Assembly: GCA_030039135.1 (NCBI GenBank)
Contig: JASHQN010000025.1
Coordinates: forward strand, 1 to 8,840
DNA from: Thermoplasmata archaeon
Lineage (GTDB): Archaea > Thermoplasmatota > Thermoplasmata > Lutacidiplasmatales > UBA184
Reading direction: 5' to 3'
DNA length: 8,840 nucleotides
The position numbers and the translations under genes are program-made. Of the stretch, positions 1-6,334 are shown piece by piece. Position 1 is the first letter of the stretch; the number at the start of each line of letters is the position of its first letter. Below the pieces are notes generated by a model. It did not search any database. It was not told the DNA's origin and worked only from the letters and a program-made list of their open reading frames with translations.

Positions 1-613
1 CGCCGGACGCTGTCCGCACGACGCCACGGATGGTACCCGTGGCGAGGCCCACGGTCGCGTTGACGGTCGACGGCGAGGGGGTGATCACATCGAGCGGGGT
101 CTGGGTGTAGTTGTGGCCCCCGTAGATCACATCGTAGTTGTACACTCCGAGAGGAACAGCGGTGAGCTCGAACGTTCCGCTAGCGTCAGTCGTGGTGGTA
201 ATGCGGGTCACGTTGTTCGGGCCCCACAACACGATCTCGGCCCCCGCTACCACGGGGTCGGTCGTCGGGTCGTACGAAGTGGAGTTCGCGGCGTTCCAGT
301 AGATCGTGCCGGAGACCGTGCTCGATCCGATCGTGATCGTGAGCGGCAGCGTCGGCGCCGAGAGCGACAGCGCGACGGCGCTCGACACGACCAGGTGCAC
401 GCTCTGGATGACGTCCAGCCCCTGCTGCGTTAGGCCCTGCAACGCACCCGTGCTGACGTTGAGCGTATCGTTCCCGGGCGGGAGGACGAGCGTAAACGCA
501 CCGTCCGGCGCGGTGATCGCCGTCATGTGCGGAATCCCCCACGAGTCGGAGACCGTGACCCGCAGTCCCCCGACCGGCGCGCCGCTCGCCAGGCGGACCT
601 CGCCGAGGACCGT
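1..613 (-). other. Tandem carboxypeptidase-regulatory-like (Ig-fold) domains at the AglB C-terminus
   Basis: This segment of the aglB product (residues about 905-1108) contains two complete beta-sandwich-like units and the start of a third. Each begins with a G-x-(V/I)-x-(L/Y) strand, has a central D-G/S-(A/G)-(T)-F-x-L turn, and ends with a V/L-P-x-G-x-Y/D strand. Unit 1 spans about 905-965 (LGEVRL, then APDGAFTLVLPPG). Unit 2 spans about 1003-1075 (SGTIYW, then DASGTFELTAVPLG). Unit 3 starts near 1098 (GTIRGVV) and is cut by the window edge. This is the pattern of the CarboxypepD_reg-like or related transthyretin/Ig-like fold common in archaeal surface proteins. The assignment is from strand pattern only; no profile was run. 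Confidence 0.7.
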
Positions 614-3325
614 CTGGCCCGGGTAGTACTCCAGCATCGACTCGCCCCCGCTGAAGTAGAGGCCGGCCGACGTGTTCGCGAGCCCTCCGGTGATCTTGGC
701 GAGTGAGATCGCGTTCGGCTGGTTCATGGCCGTGTAGCAGCTCGGGTTCCGGGCCGCTTCCGTCGCGTTCGCGCAGTAGTACGCCGTCTTGTAGACGACC
801 TCGAAGTGCTGGAGCATCCACCCCGGCTCGATCGGATCGTTCGCGATGGAGCCCTCGAGGCCCGGGATGCCGATGCTCTGACCGACATCCGTACCGTTGT
901 AGCCAAAGTAGGTGCGGTAGATCATCGAGTTGTAGAACGGGGCGAAATAGTTCACGTAGTAATTGATGGGAGAGACGTCCGCGGGCACGTCGCCGAGCGG
1001 GTAGGTGTTCCCGTTCGAGCCGAGGACCGTGACGTTGAAGTACGTCGAGGGAAGCCCGGCCGGGCTGATGATCCTACCGGTGAGCTCGGCGGGGGCATAG
1101 AAAATCCCGGTGTCCGTCCCGCTGAACGGGATGAGGCGGCTGTCGGTGAGGTCGTAGCGGATCGACCAACCGGTGTACGACTGGATCGCGTTGTAGAGCG
1201 ATGCGACGCCCGAGACCGACAGCGAGGTCGCGATGAAGTAGGAGGTCGCCATGTACATCGCGTTCCCGTCGGTCAGCGTCGTCGGGTCCACTGGGAGGTA
1301 CCGGGACGGGTTCGCGACGACGAGCGAGTAGTCGTAGCTCTGATTGACCAGGAGGTTGTGGAACTGGCTCACGTTGAGCCCCTCCCCGGCGAGGATCGTG
1401 TTGAGCGCCGCCGGCAGGTAGACCTTGCCGGAGGTCGATTGTTCGGCCTGGAGCAGCGTCACCGCGAGGATCGCGATCGCGGTCGACTCGTTCTGGGCCA
1501 GGAGGAACTGGCCCGCGGGATCGATCCCATCCTGGAAATTGTCCGCGACACTCGGGTGCTGGCCCTGGTCGATCGTCTGGAACCCGTAGTCCCACCAACT
1601 CACCAGCGCCGGACGATCCGGCTCGGGGATGCTCGTGTCCTGAGTGGCGAGCCAGTTGTAGCCGGCGCTGTCGTACTGGTTGGCGGTGTCGATCGAGGTT
1701 CCCGCGGCGCCGAAGTAGTTGCCGGAGGTCGAGGAGTTCCCTTTCAGGAACGAGGGCAGCGTGTTGTAGACCTGGGAGGAATACTGACTCTTGCTGTTAC
1801 CGGGGATGCCGGCGTCGATCGAGACCCAGATGTTCGGGAGGATGAGTCCGACGACGAGGGCGAGGATCAGCACGTGGCGGGCCTTGAACGCCTTGCGGAA
1901 CGCCGCGAACTGGCTGCGCCGGTCGGATAGGGACGCGACGGTGCGCCGAAGTTCGGGATAGCCGCCGACCCGCAGCGCCCGATCGATCGCCTCGGCCGGG
2001 AGGAGGGCGAACGCCGGCGACCCGAGGAGGAAGAATTTCGCGGCCGAGATCGGCAGGTAGATCGAGAGGACGGCGAAGACCAGGAAGGCGATCTGGTAGC
2101 GCTTGAAGCGCGCGCGGATCGTGGAGTAGACGACCAGAGCGATCCCGGCGAAGGCAAGGAAGAACGTGATCACGCCGTACCCGACCACGAGCTGATCGAT
2201 CGACGGTGCGACGTCTTCCGCGACCGTGGAGTAGATCAGGTTCTTGACGAGGTAGCCCTGGCCGGTGACGATGCTCGTGAAGTATCTCGGCTCGAACACC
2301 GCAAGGAACGCCCCGGCCGCCGCCACGAGAGCGACGAGGGCGGGGATCGAGAATACCCAGGGGATGTCTCGCATCACCAAGAACACGAGCATCAGAGCGA
2401 GCGTGCCGAAGTAGAGCAGAAGGGGCAAATCGAACCAGGACGAGAACTGGTGCTGCACGAGGTAGTACGGCACGGCCATGGGGAACCAGACGAGGCCGGT
2501 AATCCAGAACGAAACGTAGAGCCCGAACGAATCGACCCTGCGGATCCGCTCGATAATCATGATGACCACGAGCGAAACTCCCATCACTGCGATCGCGTAG
2601 GTGTACCCCTGCCAGGCGAGGGCGAGCGCGCCGAGGCAGACCCCGGTGAAGACCGCCCACTTCACCGCGGTCCGCTCCGTCCGAAGGAACGCCCGCAGCG
2701 CGGGGAGGTACTGGCCCGGCTTTGCGTAGCTCTCTACCCATCGGCGACTGCCGACCGCTTTGACCGTGCGAATGTACGAGTACAGCGTGATCAGGATCAC
2801 GAACGTGTAGAACGAGAGGTAGTTCGCGTACCCGAAGATCGAGGAGTCGATGTTCGCGCTCAGGAACGGAAAGATCACCGCGGCGATCAGACCGACCCTC
2901 TTCGAGCTGACCTCTCGGCCGATGAGGTAGATCGGGAAGACCCCGAGCGCGGCCCAAAGCGGAGCCTGCAGGTCGAGGAACCAGGCACCGGCGGTGACGG
3001 CGTTACCGCCGAAGAACGGGGCAAAGGCGAGGCCGAGCACCGCGTTCATCCAGTCGAACAGCGGTTCGCGCGGGTTGTAGCCGCCGACCGGGAAGTGAAT
3101 CAGCGGGTCGTACACGAGGTTCCGATGGTTGAGGATGATGTACGTGGCGACCCGGGAGTGGTAGTAGGAGTCCGAGCCGCCGGCGTAGCTGTACAGCGGC
3201 CCGAACTGCTCGATGATGGGATACGTCCAAATCGTCCGGATCGCGAAGGCGGCCCCGAAGGCCCCGAGGAGGATCGCAACCGTCCAACCGTGACGGCGCC
3301 ACCAGCCGAACTGCGACCCCTGCAT
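1..3325 (-). CDS. aglB: Archaeal oligosaccharyltransferase catalytic subunit (AglB/STT3 family), C-terminus beyond the window
   Basis: This membrane enzyme transfers a lipid-linked oligosaccharide to Asn-X-Ser/Thr sequons on the outer face of the membrane. The frame is open from an ATG at 3325 to the window edge (1108 codons, no stop). The N-terminal half is strongly hydrophobic with many helices; the first is about residues 14-32 and the last about 484-502. Visible motifs are GGSDSYYH with Asp52 (first external-loop Asp), DWMN, LAWQGYTYA, TVAE at 367-370 (TIXE/SVSE-type), WWDYG at 577-581 and YRTYFG further on. By eye, spacing matches Archaeoglobus AglB. The second metal motif (Asp-X-His in AglB) reads GYANYL at 165-170, so Asp is replaced by Asn168. 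Residues from about 905 form Ig-like domains. The start is supported by a GGGAGAG stretch 8 nt upstream and a TATA-like box beyond it. The family is secure; full length and C-terminal architecture are unknown. Confidence 0.93.
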   Translation of the reverse strand, partial: MQGSQFGWWRRHGWTVAILLGAFGAAFAIRTIWTYPIIEQFGPLYSYAGGSDSYYHSRVATYIILNHRNLVYDPLIHFPVGGYNPREPLFDWMNAVLGLAFAPFFGGNAVTAGAWFLDLQAPLWAALGVFPIYLIGREVSSKRVGLIAAVIFPFLSANIDSSIFGYANYLSFYTFVILITLYSYIRTVKAVGSRRWVESYAKPGQYLPALRAFLRTERTAVKWAVFTGVCLGALALAWQGYTYAIAVMGVSLVVIMIIERIRRVDSFGLYVSFWITGLVWFPMAVPYYLVQHQFSSWFDLPLLLYFGTLALMLVFLVMRDIPWVFSIPALVALVAAAGAFLAVFEPRYFTSIVTGQGYLVKNLIYSTVAEDVAPSIDQLVVGYGVITFFLAFAGIALVVYSTIRARFKRYQIAFLVFAVLSIYLPISAAKFFLLGSPAFALLPAEAIDRALRVGGYPELRRTVASLSDRRSQFAAFRKAFKARHVLILALVVGLILPNIWVSIDAGIPGNSKSQYSSQVYNTLPSFLKGNSSTSGNYFGAAGTSIDTANQYDSAGYNWLATQDTSIPEPDRPALVSWWDYGFQTIDQGQHPSVADNFQDGIDPAGQFLLAQNESTAIAILAVTLLQAEQSTSGKVYLPAALNTILAGEGLNVSQFHNLLVNQSYDYSLVVANPSRYLPVDPTTLTDGNAMYMATSYFIATSLSVSGVASLYNAIQSYTGWSIRYDLTDSRLIPFSGTDTGIFYAPAELTGRIISPAGLPSTYFNVTVLGSNGNTYPLGDVPADVSPINYYVNYFAPFYNSMIYRTYFGYNGTDVGQSIGIPGLEGSIANDPIEPGWMLQHFEVVYKTAYYCANATEAARNPSCYTAMNQPNAISLAKITGGLANTSAGLYFSGGESMLEYYPGQTVLGEVRLASGAPVGGLRVTVSDSWGIPHMTAITAPDGAFTLVLPPGNDTLNVSTGALQGLTQQGLDVIQSVHLVVSSAVALSLSAPTLPLTITIGSSTVSGTIYWNAANSTSYDPTTDPVVAGAEIVLWGPNNVTRITTTTDASGTFELTAVPLGVYNYDVIYGGHNYTQTPLDVITPSPSTVNATVGLATGTIRGVVRTASG

Positions 3326-3330
3326 CCTAT

Positions 3331-3346
3331 CGGCTCTCCCGAGCCG
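3331..3346 (-). promoter_or_regulatory. Short 5'-UTR hairpin in front of aglB
   Basis: On the minus strand, CGGCTC pairs with GAGCCG around the tetraloop GGGA, which fits the GNRA class. It ends 5 nt before the aglB ATG. The only Shine-Dalgarno-like purine stretch (GGGAGAG, 3340-3334) lies in the loop and the 3' arm. If transcription starts about 25 nt after the TATA-like box, the hairpin sits at the very 5' end of the mRNA. It could stabilise the message or limit initiation. The pairing is seen; the function is inferred. Confidence 0.45.
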
Positions 3347-3370
3347 GCGGCGCGCGAGACCTGGGGGGTG

Positions 3371-3378
3371 TATAAATA
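3371..3378 (-). promoter_or_regulatory. TATA-like box A, probable aglB promoter
   Basis: On the minus strand this A/T island reads TATTTATA and contains TTTATA, close to the archaeal box A consensus. It is conspicuous in otherwise GC-rich DNA. A start site about 25 nt downstream would fall near 3349, giving a leader of roughly 24 nt before the ATG at 3325. The plus strand reads TATAAATA, so orientation is not proven by the box alone. No convincing gene lies downstream on the plus strand, so the aglB direction is preferred. No clear purine-rich BRE is seen next to it. Confidence 0.65.
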
Positions 3379-3401
3379 GGCTGCTTCTGCCGAACCCTCA
3401 A

Positions 3402-3411
3402 CTGACGTCAG
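3402..3411. promoter_or_regulatory. Perfect 10-bp palindrome, candidate operator
   Basis: CTGACGTCAG is a perfect inverted repeat about 24 bp upstream of the TATA-like box of aglB. That is where an archaeal activator or repressor dimer could sit beside the transcription factor B region. The palindrome is seen; a regulatory role is a guess from position. Confidence 0.3.
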
Positions 3412-3439
3412 AGATCGACCGTCGGCGGTGTTTCGGCCG

Positions 3440-3451
3440 GAACGATCGTTC
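3440..3451. promoter_or_regulatory. Perfect 12-bp palindrome just after the DUF35 gene
   Basis: GAACGATCGTTC is a perfect inverted repeat beginning 6 nt after the DUF35 stop codon. It has no loop and no following T-run, so it is not a standard hairpin terminator. It could be a protein-binding site for the aglB promoter region, or chance. Confidence 0.25.
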
Positions 3452-3457
3452 GTCGGG

Positions 3458-4027
3458 TCATTCGACCGTTCGGAAACGGTAGAACATCCGCCCGTCGCCG
3501 ACGTCGTACGGCTCGACGCGCACCGCCCCCCCGATCCGAAGCTCCGTCCACGGTTTGCCGTCGATCCGGCCGAACAGTCGAAGGGGCACTCCGTCGAGGT
3601 CCACGAGGCCGACCGCGAACGGCACGTCCGCCTCGAGCCCGAGCGGCGCGCCTCCGAGGACGGCGCTGAAGGCGTAGATCCGCCCGTGCTCCGGTAGGTC
3701 GACCCAGCTCAGCTCCTCAGTGTGGCAGGTTGGGCACGCGACGCGGGGAGGCCAGTGGAGCTCCCCATCTCTGGGGCAACGCGTCGTCGAAAGGCGACCT
3801 TCCCGCAACCGCTCGAAGAACCGGGAGAGCCGGGTCTGATCCGATCCCTCGAGCGGGAAGAAGTCGAGCAGGAACGGGCGGGGTGGGCGGGGCGGCGCGG
3901 CCGGGCGCTGCGATGGGGCGGCTTCCGACGTTGCGGCGGCGGGAGCCGGTCGCTCCTCCCGGGAAGGCGCTGGAGTCGCCGGCTCGGACGGCACCGGACT
4001 GCGCCGAGGTCTCGCGGTGGCGCTCAC
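3458..4027 (-). CDS. DUF35 acyl-CoA-associated zinc-ribbon/OB-fold protein with a Pro/Ala-rich N-terminus
   Basis: A 189-residue partner protein of thiolases. In characterised archaea DUF35 proteins bridge acetoacetyl-CoA thiolase and HMG-CoA synthase; in actinobacteria they pair with SCP-x-like aldolases (the ChsH2 type). The GTG start overlaps the thiolase stop (GTGA) and follows a strong GGGAGGGG site. Residues 1-52 are rich in Pro, Ala, Arg and Ser and look disordered. The conserved part begins with DFFPLEGSD (55-63) and FFERLREGR, then a zinc ribbon with Cys84, Cys98 and Cys101, where the usual second Cys is Asp87. WPPR at 92-95 is typical of the family. An OB-fold-like C-terminal half follows, from about 108 to the end. 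The family usually has about 130-150 residues, so the extra length is the N-terminal tail. Coupling to the thiolase implies a two-protein complex. Confidence 0.88.
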   Translation of the reverse strand: MSATARPRRSPVPSEPATPAPSREERPAPAAATSEAAPSQRPAAPPRPPRPFLLDFFPLEGSDQTRLSRFFERLREGRLSTTRCPRDGELHWPPRVACPTCHTEELSWVDLPEHGRIYAFSAVLGGAPLGLEADVPFAVGLVDLDGVPLRLFGRIDGKPWTELRIGGAVRVEPYDVGDGRMFYRFRTVE

Positions 4028-5208
4028 GAAGCCCCTCCCGTCTGATAGATCATCACCGAGTGGACGTTCGCGCTGCCGGATAGGTTGTGGACGAGCGCCC
4101 ACTCCGGGTCCGGCACCTGACGTGCGGGGGGAGCCTTGCGGCCAAATTGCTCAAACACTTCGACCGCCTGCGCGATCCCGGTCGCCCCGAGCGGATGGCC
4201 GCAGCCCAGCAGCCCGCCGCGCGGGTTGATCACGATGTCGCCGCCGATGTCACCGCGGCCGTCCAAGGCGAAGCGGCCCCCCTCACCCGGAGGACACAAC
4301 CCGAGCGCCTCGTATTCGACGATCTCGGAGATCGTGAAGCAGTCATGGATCTCGGCGAAGTCGAGATCCTTGAGCGAGCAGCCGGCGCGCCCGAGCGCCT
4401 CGCGAGAGGCGATCGTGAGTCCCGGCCACTCGGTCAGGGAGCCCGCGTGGGCGAGGTTGTGGAAATCGGAGTACTGGCCCGTCCCCCGGATCCACGCGGG
4501 AGCGTCGGTGTACTTCCGCGCGAGCTCTTCCGCGACGAGGACGACCGCGGCCGCACCATCGGTCATCGAGGAGCAGTCCCCGAGCCGGAGTGGCGGGGCG
4601 ACGATCGGCAGGCGCATCAGCTTGTCTTTCGAGAACGTTTTGGCGTAGAACTGGGCATGAGGATTCGCGTTCGCGAAGCGATGGTTCTTCTCCGAGACCG
4701 CAGCGAGCTGCTCCGGGGTCGTCCCGTGCTCCAGCATGTGGCGTTGAGCGACCATCGCGAAGAACGGAGGGGCGGTCGCCCCGTGGGGCCCGTCCCAAGG
4801 ACGGTCCATCACGCACCCCATCGAGGCGTTCGCCTCCGCCATCGACGGCAGGTTCATCTTCTCGACCCCCACCGCGACCGCGACGTCGGACAGGCCCGCG
4901 GCGATCGCGGCGTAGGCCGATCGGATCGCGGATTGGCCCGACGCGCACGCGAGCTCGGTGCGCTGCAGGATGCGCCGAGGCTTGAGCCCCATCTGCTCCG
5001 CCGCGAGCGGTGCCACATGGGACTGGAACGCGAATCGTTCGGGCTCGGCCGCCCCGACGAACAGCGAATCGACGTCGTCCGCGCGGAGGTCGGGCATCGA
5101 GCGGAACAGCGCCGCCCCGGCCTCCTGGGCCATCTCGGCCCAGGTGGTCGGCCGCACACCGAACGGTGTCGTGACACCGCCGACCAGCGCGACGTGGCGC
5201 ACCGTCAT
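4024..5208 (-). CDS. Thiolase, SCP-x/archaeal acetoacetyl-CoA thiolase type
   Basis: A 394-residue thiolase that should make or cleave 3-oxoacyl-CoA, most likely condensing two acetyl-CoA to acetoacetyl-CoA. The nucleophile is Cys88 in ELACASGQSA. His288 is in EIHDCF, the SCP-x counterpart of NEAF. His338 is in GCGHPLGATG. The phrase EALGLCPPGEGG also matches SCP-x-type thiolases. Near the C-terminus, ANVHSVMIY has His383 about where classical thiolases carry their second cysteine. No SCP2 sterol-carrier domain is attached. The ATG at 5208 is chosen because it overlaps the upstream stop as ATGA and has GGAGG 4 nt before it; upstream in-frame residues are low-complexity read-through. It is followed by the DUF35 gene with a GTGA overlap. 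The presence of Cys88 argues against the Ltp2-like retro-aldolase alternative. The true acyl substrate is not known. Confidence 0.92.
   Translation of the reverse strand: MTVRHVALVGGVTTPFGVRPTTWAEMAQEAGAALFRSMPDLRADDVDSLFVGAAEPERFAFQSHVAPLAAEQMGLKPRRILQRTELACASGQSAIRSAYAAIAAGLSDVAVAVGVEKMNLPSMAEANASMGCVMDRPWDGPHGATAPPFFAMVAQRHMLEHGTTPEQLAAVSEKNHRFANANPHAQFYAKTFSKDKLMRLPIVAPPLRLGDCSSMTDGAAAVVLVAEELARKYTDAPAWIRGTGQYSDFHNLAHAGSLTEWPGLTIASREALGRAGCSLKDLDFAEIHDCFTISEIVEYEALGLCPPGEGGRFALDGRGDIGGDIVINPRGGLLGCGHPLGATGIAQAVEVFEQFGRKAPPARQVPDPEWALVHNLSGSANVHSVMIYQTGGAS
4034..4038 (-). promoter_or_regulatory. Shine-Dalgarno site that fixes the GTG start of the DUF35 gene
   Basis: GGAGG (within GGGAGGGG, 4039-4032) lies 6 nt before the GTG at 4027 and inside the end of the thiolase gene. 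It favours the GTG over an ATG 25 codons upstream at 4102, which would create a much longer overlap. Confidence 0.7.
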
Positions 5209-6332
5209 CGAGCCTCCGAGCGGATCGCGGCGGCCACAACGTCCCCCGCCTCGCTCGTGGTGACGTGGCCGCCCTGATCGTACGTCCTCGCGGACCCGTC
5301 CCGAAGGACGAGTGCGACCGCCCGATCGAGGCGATCGGCCGGATCGATCATTTGGGGGTCTTGGTGCCGCTCGCCGAGCCATCGGAGCATCTGCTCGATC
5401 GCGAGGAACGTCGCGAACGGGTTCACCTGGTTCTTGCCCGCGTACTTGGGCGCACTACCGTGGACGGGTTCGAACATCGCGTGCGCCGCCCCGATGTTCC
5501 CGCCCGAAGCGAAGCCCATCCCACCCTGAAGCACCGCGGCCAGGTCGGTGATGATGTCTCCCATCATGTTGGTCGCGACGACGACGTTGTACTGCTCGGG
5601 GTTGCGGACGAGCCACTGGGTGAACGCGTCCACGTAGGCGTAGTCGCGGACGATCTCGGGGTAGTCGGCTCCGATCCGGTCGAACGTCTCGCGGAAGAAC
5701 CGGCATCCCTCCATGACGTTCGACTTGTCGACGCACGTGACGCGGCGAACGCCGTCCCCCGGCGCCCCCCGCGCTCGGGCCCGCGCGAGCTCATACGCGT
5801 AGCGGATCACGCGCTCGGATCCCTTCCGGGTGATGATCCGGGTGTCGATCGCCACTTCGGTCTCTCCTTCCCGGGTCAGCCGGCCCCGGGCGGGCGTGTA
5901 CAGATCCTCGGTGTTCTCTCGAACGATCACCATGTCGACGTTCTTCGGGGCCCAGACTTCCCGGTACTCGCCGCTGATCCGGTGTCGCACCCCGGGGTAC
6001 AGCCGGCAGGGACGGACGTTCGCGTAGAGGTCCAGGGATTCGCGGAGGCCGAGCACGAGCGCGCGGCCCGCGATGTCCCCGTTCGGTAGCGTCGCGCCGG
6101 GCCAGCCGACCGCTCCGACGAGGATCGCGTCGGCTCGCCGAGCCGCTGCCTCGCCGCTCGGATCCCACTCCCGCCCGGTCTTCAGATAGTACTGACCGCC
6201 TCCGGCGTATTCCGTGAGGCGCCAGGGGGCGGGCCCTCCCTCACCGAGCGCGCCCAGGATCTTGACCCCTTCCCGAACGACCTCGGGTCCGGTCCCGTCG
6301 CCGGCGAACACCGCGATCTCGTACGCGGCCAT
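5205..6332 (-). CDS. leuB: Beta-decarboxylating dehydrogenase, 3-isopropylmalate dehydrogenase-like
   Basis: A 375-residue NAD(P)-dependent enzyme that oxidises and decarboxylates a 2-hydroxy acid to a 2-oxoacid, the last step of the chain-elongation module. Family marks are GDGTGPE (11-17), LRESLDLYANVRP (96-108, Arg97 and Arg107), RENTEDLY (138-145, Arg138 and Tyr145), VDKSNVM (201-207, Lys203), the metal aspartates in TNMMGDIITD (Asp259, Asp263), and FEPVHGSAP (287-295). By eye, Val93, Leu94 and Val206 align with Leu90, Leu91 and Val188 of Thermus isopropylmalate dehydrogenase. Leu94 replaces the Arg85 that Thermus homoisocitrate dehydrogenase uses, which favours a hydrophobic side chain such as isopropylmalate. 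Arg90 sits where that enzyme has Glu87, so another malate analogue is possible. The start is 3 nt past the small-subunit stop; the stop overlaps the thiolase ATG. Confidence 0.87.
   Translation of the reverse strand: MAAYEIAVFAGDGTGPEVVREGVKILGALGEGGPAPWRLTEYAGGGQYYLKTGREWDPSGEAAARRADAILVGAVGWPGATLPNGDIAGRALVLGLRESLDLYANVRPCRLYPGVRHRISGEYREVWAPKNVDMVIVRENTEDLYTPARGRLTREGETEVAIDTRIITRKGSERVIRYAYELARARARGAPGDGVRRVTCVDKSNVMEGCRFFRETFDRIGADYPEIVRDYAYVDAFTQWLVRNPEQYNVVVATNMMGDIITDLAAVLQGGMGFASGGNIGAAHAMFEPVHGSAPKYAGKNQVNPFATFLAIEQMLRWLGERHQDPQMIDPADRLDRAVALVLRDGSARTYDQGGHVTTSEAGDVVAAAIRSEAR
5213..5217 (-). promoter_or_regulatory. Shine-Dalgarno site that fixes the thiolase start
   Basis: GGAGG lies 4 nt before the ATG at 5208, inside the last codons of the dehydrogenase gene. 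It supports this start over an in-frame ATG 58 codons upstream. Confidence 0.7.
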
Positions 6333-6334
6333 GG

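Noticed and set aside
806..1930. Long plus-strand open frame (374 codons) opposite aglB
   Set aside because: Its translation is Arg/Val/Glu/Asp-rich with no recognisable motif, while the minus frame gives a continuous AglB with WWDYG. It is a GC-driven shadow.
1797..2957. Minus-strand open frame of 386 codons inside aglB in another frame
   Set aside because: Arg/Pro/Gly-rich read-through; the overlapping frame holds the membrane helices and conserved motifs of AglB.
3371..3378. TATAAATA read as a plus-strand promoter
   Set aside because: The only plus-strand frame downstream (from 3428) is antisense to the DUF35 gene and has no motif. The spacing fits aglB better.
3440..3451. Palindrome after the DUF35 stop as an intrinsic terminator
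   Set aside because: There is no loop and no T-run on the minus strand, so it does not form a standard terminator.
4087..5277. Long plus-strand open frame (396 codons) opposite the thiolase
   Set aside because: Low-complexity Arg-rich translation, fully antisense to a thiolase with all catalytic motifs.
5209..5382. 58-codon N-terminal extension of the thiolase
   Set aside because: The residues are low-complexity read-through of the dehydrogenase gene; the ATGA overlap with GGAGG at 5217-5213 marks the real start.
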